Positions 58,567-64,000 of a stretch of 64,000 nt of DNA are shown here, one piece after another. The DNA comes from Strobilurus pachycystidiatus. Taxonomy: Eukaryota > Basidiomycota > Agaricomycetes > Agaricales > Physalacriaceae. Position 1 is the stretch's first letter. The number at the start of each line of letters is the position of its first letter. The position numbers were made by a program, and so were the translations under genes. The stretch covers positions 364,001 through 428,000 of the forward strand of contig JAHLMK010000026.1 in the NCBI GenBank assembly GCA_019915135.1, given 5' to 3'. The notes under the pieces are model-generated. The model ran no database searches, had not been told where the DNA came from, and was given only the letters and a program-made list of their open reading frames with translations.

Positions 58567-60650
58567 TTGATGGGAATTTTGATGGCTCAGGCACACCTTC
58601 GGACCGACCTACCCCAAGTGCCCTTATCCAATCCCATCATCTCCCGCCCATCTCCTGCCATGTTGCATCGGCCGCTGCTCTTTGTTGTTGGGTTTCTGTA
58701 TCTGTTACAGCATGCTTATGCCAGTTCAACTTTCAACAACCCTTTGAATCTCCAAGATGACAGCCTCCTAATATCTACCTCTGTTACAGCAGCGTATACG
58801 GAATTGTGTCGACGAGTTGGTATTGCCGTTCAAGCACAAGTAGGCGACATTGCACGTATTCAGCTGGAGGAGCAAGCTGTTCGAGATTTTTCACTTAGTC
58901 TCGAAGAGGTTCGACTTCATCATTTCTACCAGTGTTGGGGCTCAAGTCAATATGTAGAACCAAGCCTTTGTAATGCCTACGGATTACCGTGTGATGTCTG
59001 ATAGCATTACCGAGATGCTCAACGCACTGGCCTCTGCTGTGGAACTGTCTCGTGATGAAACCGCCATGACAGCTTTGCCCGTCGAGGTACTATGTGTTTT
59101 GTATTCATTGCGCCAAGCTCATACTTGCTACTATGTACCAGGCATCTTATCTTGTGCATACCGGTCGCCCAGGACGTCCACGTAGAGAAATCCATCCCGA
59201 ATACCTTGAGGGTGGACTTCGCTTTCGTGGTCCCAGAGGTCTTGCACCAGTCTTTGACTGCTCTGCACGGACGGTGCGGCGTCGAGCACTTGAATACGGA
59301 CTTGCTGAGCCCTGTCCTCCAGTGTACGTTGAATTTCAAGATGAGGAGTCGGGCCAGTTTGTTCGGCTCTATCATCCGGATGGTCTACTTCCCTCCTCTA
59401 GAAACAGTCTTAGCAATGAAGACCTGGATCGCGTAATCCAGCACATTCTTAAAATCTTTCCCTCATTTGGGCGATCCATGATTACTGGTCATCTTCGCCA
59501 TCTAGGACACAATGTGCCTCGAGAACGGCTTCGTGCCTCGTACGAGCGTGTCATGGGAACACCAGCCTACCTTGTTACACGGACAATCACCCGCCGTGTC
59601 TACCGAGTAGCAGGACCCAATTCATTATGGCACCACGACGGTCAACACGGTATGCTACTTGTTAGATATATACTCGGAATTCTCAACTCTTTTCAGCTCT
59701 TATACGTTTCCGCATTGTTATCCATGCCTTTGTTGATGGCTTTTCACGCTTGGTCACGGGTATTCGCGCCAGTGCCAACAACCTCAGTGCTACGGTTCTC
59801 CAACTTTTTGAGGATGCCTGTACTGTCCATGGCATACCTAGTTGAGTTCGCGGCGACCATGGTGTTGAGAACCTTGGCGTTGCAGAGTTTATGGAAACCA
59901 ACTTTGGCGCCGAACGTGGATCATACATTTGGGGACGGTATGGATTTGAACATATTATGATGTGGAGGCTCACACCAATGTAGGAGTGTTCACAATATCC
60001 GCATTGAACGACTGTGGCGTGATGTTACACGCGGCTTTGGATCCAAGTGGAAGACCTTCTTCGAAGAGCTAGAAGTCTATGCTGGGCTGTTACACGATAA
60101 TTCGGCTCATATATGGCTTCTTCATTATCTTTTTCTTCCTTCGGTCAACCAGGATGCGCTCGAGTGGGCCGAGGCATGGAATAACCACCCACTTACCATA
60201 CCCAACGAGCGTCAGAGAAGTCCTCAAGACCTTTTCTTCTTTGGTCAAATCCAAAATGGACACCGTGACATGACGAGGTTTCTCGGGGAAGAGATTCAAG
60301 AGGATGAGGATCCAGAAGTTCTTGGAGACGTCGCCACGTATGGCGTTGACTGGCAGGAGCTCGATAACGGCGACATTTTGCGTCATCACAATGTGCACAA
60401 TGATCCTAACACCGTCATGGATGTTCTTCCGGATGGAACTCAAGCTGCGTTGAACTCTCGTCACCCTCCTCATTTCTCACTCGTTGAGGTACCCGATACG
60501 GACTGTCCGTTGACGGTCGAAGAGCTTGACATGCTTAACGATCATCTTCTGGGGATGCCAGAGATGCAGTCCAGGGATATGCGTCACCGCCGTAGCGTAT
60601 GGATGGAGGCCTTCCGGTTTATCAACGAAGTCATAGCTGGGCAATTGTAG
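58567..60650 (+). pseudogene. Integrase-core (rve-type DDE) protein with two lesions
   Basis: Exons are 58567 to about 58975, then about 58973-59086, 59142-59649, 59697-59937 and 59984-60650, with introns of 55, 47 and 46 bp. The N-terminus is helical. GRPGRPRREI and CSARTVRRRALEYGL suggest a helix-turn-helix, and IPxR-like text precedes the catalytic core. The core has WHHDGQH (first Asp), RGDHGVEN (second Asp) and RIERLWRD (Glu), spaced D-x56-D-x34-E counting the stop, as in rve integrases. ASANNLSATVLQLF and YIWGRSVHN match an integrase-core family common in fungi. TGA at 59843-59845 replaces the Arg expected in PSRVRGDHG. Between exon 1 and exon 2 (58970-58990) the frame shifts by one base without a possible intron. 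It could be a transposon gene or a domesticated relative. Confidence 0.7.
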
Positions 60651-60843
60651 ATTACTGTATAGATTCATCAAGTGTTGATATATAATTGTGGTTACAAAAA
60701 GACCCCTTGAAGTCCAGAGCTACGGCTATAAATAATCTGTAGATCCTCGTTGGTTTTGCGGTTGTCGCCATGTTGGGTTACAAGCCTATATAGGCTGTTG
60801 TCCACATGTCGCTTTCCTTCCCACTTCCACTCCCCGTCGAACA
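60651..60843. other. 3' flank of the integrase gene
   Basis: A short AT-rich tail is followed by unassigned sequence. No feature is supported. Confidence 0.3.
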
Positions 60844-61587
60844 GTAAGTACAACATCATTGTTTGTGTTGATTCGACTTGACTCACCTCTCTCGCAATCG
60901 GACTCATCGTCGCAAGAGGTGATTGTCCGTCATCGTTGACCGAAGTTTGTGGAGGTTGGCGTCTTGGCGTGTTCGCTGTGCAACGGTAAGTCTTCCGTCA
61001 ACATCGACATAATTGAACTGGCTCACGGAGTGCGCAGTCGGCGCCGGTCATAAGCGATTGCCAGGGGTCGTTCGACTCGGCGTTCCTGTAGGACGGTAAG
61101 CCTACCGTTAGTTGACCTTGGCTGAACTTGACTGACCTCTCTCAACTAGAGGACGTCGCACGTCTAAGCTGTAGGCTCCTCCTGGAATCTGCCACGCGGT
61201 AAGCTTTGGTTCGTTGACTTGAGCGGAATCGTTACTCACCGATGCATTCCAGACTTGGTTGCCGCGTTGAGATCGAGTTGACACCGCGAGTCTTGACGGT
61301 TCATTGAGCGCCCGAGCTTGGATTGGCGTGAGAGTTGTGAACGCTGCCGTAGAGTACATTGTCCGTAGTTTACTTGTTGATTGGGTTGTTTCAGCGTCTG
61401 CAAAAGGTGAGCTCGAATCGTTGACTTTGGCAGAATTACTTACCGTTCTCTTGTAGACTTGTCGCGTTAAAATTGAGTCCAAGCCGCGAGTGTTGAGAGT
61501 TCATCGAGCGCGCAAGATAGGTCTCTTGAGCAAAGGTAAGCCTTGAATTGAAAGATAAGAGAATTTTGCTTACCTTGCTGGGCTAGA
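60844..61587 (+). repeat. Array of intron-shaped repeat units
   Basis: Five units of 50-54 bp begin GGTAAG(C/T) or GGTGAGC and end in YAG: 60986-61037, 61096-61149, 61199-61252, 61407-61456 and 61537-61587. A sixth, longer candidate starts at 60844. The third and fourth are clearly related (TCGTTGACTT, CAGAAT or CGGAAT, TTACTCACC or TTACTTACC). The sequences after the last three acceptors also begin alike (ACTTG). There is no matching open frame between them. Confidence 0.55.
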
Positions 61588-62000
61588 CTTGACTGGATGA
61601 TCGTGGCGTAGATAGATTGTAGTAGATCCGGTCGGGGGTCTGTGAGTGGTCGCGTCCGTCGCCGGCTCGTCGTCGTTTCAGATACGGCTTGCCGTCACTA
61701 GTCGTTGTTTTCAATCCGCGTCCTCATCGTTGCGCGTCCCGTATTCGGTAGTCTCGGTGTAGTTGTAGTCTCGTCGTCGTCGTCCAAAGCAGATGCCTGT
61801 GCATATACCCGAGGTCGTCAGAGGCATGAGGCGGTGCCGACACGGATGGTTGGGTAGACACACCTTGAACGGGCGCCCGCCTCCAGGCGGCGCGCCCATG
61901 TCCAACCCCGCCCATTCCCATCCAACAAAGGGCGGGGCATCGTGCCGTCGCGCTCGCCGTCATCTGAGAACGCGTCGCACGAAGGCTGCATGAGGGTGGG
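61588..62000. other. GC-rich spacer
   Basis: The sequence is rich in CGTCGTCG words on both strands. An inverted GGGCGC(C)CGCC..GGCGGCGCGCCC pair lies near 61870-61900. No gene is recognised. Confidence 0.35.
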
Positions 62001-62001
62001 C

Positions 62002-62352
62002 GTGCTGCCTGCCGGAGGGCTTACGCGTCCGAGGACGACCCGTTGCTGAGCAGACGACGCCCTAGCAACGGTGTCGTCAGTCGTCCTGTAGTCGGCGCAT
62101 CCTGCGCGCTGCCGGCGTCGTCCACATTCGATCCGCAGGCTTGAGGGCGAGCGCGCTGCCTGCCCCAGGTTTTACGCGTCGATGACGACCCCGTTGCCAG
62201 GCAGAAACACGCCAGCAACGGGGTCGCTGGTCGTTGGTCGTCCGGTCCGCGGGCTCCCGTCCAGCAGACTTGACGAGGGGTGCTGCCTACCAGAGGGCTT
62301 ACGCGTCCGCGAGGACCCGTTGCTAGGCAGACGACGCCCTAGCAACGACGTC
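62002..62352 (+). repeat. Three direct repeats, each with a hairpin
   Basis: Units start at about 62003, 62155 and 62282 with GTGCTGCCTGCC-like text, then TTACGCGTC and a CGTTGC..GCAACG hairpin (62041-62070, 62192-62220, 62318-62347). In copy 3 the arms CGTTGCTAGG/CCTAGCAACG pair perfectly; copies 1 and 2 keep the CGTTGC/GCAACG stem despite other changes. No coding role is evident. Confidence 0.7.
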
Positions 62353-63045
62353 GTCAGTCGCTCCGCGCTCTTCTGACGACATCGTCGGCGTCGTCCACGT
62401 TGGCTGGCGTCGTCCGGGGTAGTGGTCCAGCGGCGGAGAGTGGTGGTGGGCAGCAGATTTGATCAGATCGATCAAGTCCGGGATCGAGAGACCGGATCCA
62501 GGGACTGATTCCGGATCTGGTCTTCCCACCAACCACCATGACGCCGCCCCTCTCGATCTGGCCATTTTGCCGGTCGCCCGCCATGCATGCACGCATTGAC
62601 GCGTCGGACCGCAAGACGCGAGGAGGACGTCCGTGGCCGTTGCCATGGACACGGATCTGAATGGGACGCGTAAGCCCGTTCAAATGGGCGGTGAATTTGC
62701 AGCGGGATGAGCAGGATGCGGGGATGAGTGTGCGCAGATGTGTGTAGCCGCGTCTCGCTATTCGGGTAAGCTCTTTGTTCCGTTTATTTATCTTTTCACA
62801 CAAAACTCGATGGCGCTTTGACGCCGCCATCGAGATTGCAGATCCTCCCTCCTCACCACCCACTCCGCCGGCCACATCGTACTCCGTGCGCGTCACGCCG
62901 CGCTCGTTACGCTACGCGCCGCCCCCCAGTTAAATTACAACTGCGCCAGCCTTATCCGACATCGAAACTCGGCCGAAACGCCTTATCAGGGGAGCGAGCA
63001 TGCGGTTCTGCTCCACGGCGGCGGGCCGGCCACCATGCCATCAGA
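62353..63045. other. Spacer with an inverted fragment resembling the next gene's 5' end
   Basis: The minus strand at 62699-62673 reads CAAATTCACCGCCCATTTGA and on to GGGCT, encoding KFTAHLNGL. The gene downstream opens with KFTAHLKGL on the plus strand. Otherwise the spacer contains no gene I can support. Confidence 0.4.
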
Positions 63046-63095
63046 GAATGGGCTTATTCAGCTATGCATCGACTCGTAGCTGAATAAGCCCATTC
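63046..63095. repeat. Perfect 19-bp palindrome, 12-nt loop
   Basis: GAATGGGCTTATTCAGCTA (63046-63064) is followed after 12 nt by its exact reverse complement (63077-63095). It lies 144 bp before the start codon of the next gene. It could be a DNA cruciform, a palindromic repeat end or a transcribed hairpin. Confidence 0.85.
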
Positions 63096-63238
63096 CCTCT
63101 CTTTTCAACCCCTACGGCGCCGCCTTGATTTGTGCCCGTCCACCGCCGCCACCGCTCCCGCCGCGACTATTTGTGAGCATTGATTTTCTTCCTTCTCTCT
63201 CATTTATACTGACGTTCATTAATGTAGCAAAATTGACG

Positions 63239-64000
63239 ATGTTGGACAAATTCACGGCTCATCTCAAAGGGCTGTTCCAAAAGCGGGCGGGCAAGTCAAA
63301 AAAGCGGGAGTCTAAGTCGAGTCCCCCTGCGCATCACATTGACGAGTCGATCCCCCCCCTCGTGGATCGCGAGGACGACGGCGACAACCTGCGCAGCGAT
63401 GACGAATCCTCCAGCGATGACGAGGACGACCACGGGCGTCCCACTTCCGAGCACGCAGATGGCGCCCTACCATCCGCCATTGCTGGGGCCGTGCTCTACA
63501 TTACGCCTGCTACTGCTCATCGCGATCCCAATCTGCCAACCGTCTATATCTGCACTGAACCTCACACCCGGCGTCCTCATCAGCTCGCCAAATCTGGAAG
63601 AGACTTTGTCATCACCCACCATAGTACGCAGGTCAACCAGACAAAGTCTTCGGCCGCCTACGCTCACAACCACATTGGTATTCCCAAGGGCCCCAACGAG
63701 ATGATGGTCAAGCAAGGTATGTGTTCCCGATCTACTACATCTACAGCTCCAGGACTTTTGCGCAGGTTTGTACGAGTTACGGCCTGGCGATATGGTCTGG
63801 GCCCGGGATCTCGACGACACTTCCCATCCAGAACAGGATGTTTTGCAGGCGTACGTCTTTGATCGGCAAGTCATTCATCTTCATTGTGTTTGTTTCTTGC
63901 TGACCTCTGTCTTAGACACGACTTTGACTCTGACGAGGCTTTCGAGAAGATTCAGGGATCTCTCGACTCTCTCCGCGACCGCGCCCTTGGGAGTCGTGAG
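63239..64000 (+). CDS. Unrecognised protein, 5' part; runs off the window
   Basis: ATG 63239 opens MLDKFTAHLKGLFQKRAGKS. A basic N-terminus is followed by an acidic Ser/Asp/Glu run (DDESSSDDEDDHGRP) and a folded-looking part (ALPSAIAGAVLYITPATAHR; HIGIPKGPNEMMVKQ). The first intron is 63719-63767 (GTATGT..CAG). The next exon reads GLYELRPGDMVWARDLDD. The second intron appears to use a GC donor (GCAAGT, near 63863) and an AG acceptor near 63915, after which HDFDSDEAFEKIQGSLDSLR continues to the window edge. I do not recognise the family. The strong charge clusters suggest a regulatory or nuclear protein, but that is only a guess. Confidence 0.5.

Noticed and set aside
7616..59845. TGA as a reassigned (Trp or other) codon
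   Set aside because: The stops also include TAA and TAG. The DUF6532-type gene, the dioxygenase-like gene and the 1,000-codon minus-strand gene have no internal TGA, and where the family residue is known it is Arg, not Trp. A-to-I RNA editing of TGA would also give Trp.
62021..62896. Overlapping frames on both strands in the CGTCGTC-rich region
   Set aside because: All frames open because of base composition; the sequence is better described as hairpin repeats and spacer.

Overview
The window looks like nuclear DNA of a mushroom-type fungus (Basidiomycota, most likely Agaricomycetes). The evidence is many GT-AG introns of 46-60 bp, short intergenic gaps, and protein families typical of that group: Plavaka and Tnp2/CACTA transposases, a DUF6532-type protein, MYND-finger and large ankyrin proteins, and a 2-oxoglutarate-dioxygenase/JmjC-like pair. 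I found no rRNA, tRNA or CRISPR array. All family names come from motif recognition by eye; no database search was possible.

Layout. 1-6.3 kb: no recognisable intact gene, only decayed fragments and small repeats. 6.3-10.8 kb: a large minus-strand ankyrin gene, broken by stop codons and by a 1.17-kb insertion whose inner part recurs inverted at 53.6-54.2 kb. 13.7-19.2 kb: a plus-strand MYND-finger gene, then on the minus strand a JmjC-like gene and a dioxygenase-like gene. 21.0-26.7 kb: two minus-strand genes, one an Agaricomycete-type protein with a possible P-element/THAP9-like transposase core. 28.0-29.4 kb: a small decayed gene and a palindrome-bearing repeat tract. 29.5-34.9 kb: an intact-looking DUF6532-type gene and a second gene split by an 814-bp solo LTR with perfect 5-bp target duplications. 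35.8-47.7 kb: three DNA-transposon genes in a row (Plavaka, hAT, CACTA/Tnp2). 48.2-51.0 kb: a HOOK-like gene converging on a proline-rich gene with a 129-bp tandem repeat. 51.4-53.0 kb: a second candidate solo LTR. 54.2-58.2 kb: an A-rich gag-bearing LTR-retrotransposon remnant. 58.6-60.65 kb: an rve-type integrase gene. 60.8-62.4 kb: an array of intron-shaped repeats followed by three hairpin repeats. 63.2 kb to the end: a 5'-complete gene running off the window.

Main result. At least 28 premature stops sit inside reading frames that are otherwise open and correctly spliced. By my count 23 are TGA, 4 TAA and 1 TAG. Where I know the family well enough to judge, the missing residue is arginine (CGA) or glutamine (CAA/CAG). 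Each can therefore be one C-to-T change on the coding strand, and most are CGA to TGA, a CpG change. These lesions affect transposon genes and several host-like or multicopy families, while three neighbouring genes are free of internal stops. I read this as methylation-linked CpG decay or a RIP-like process, superimposed on insertional disruption of two genes.
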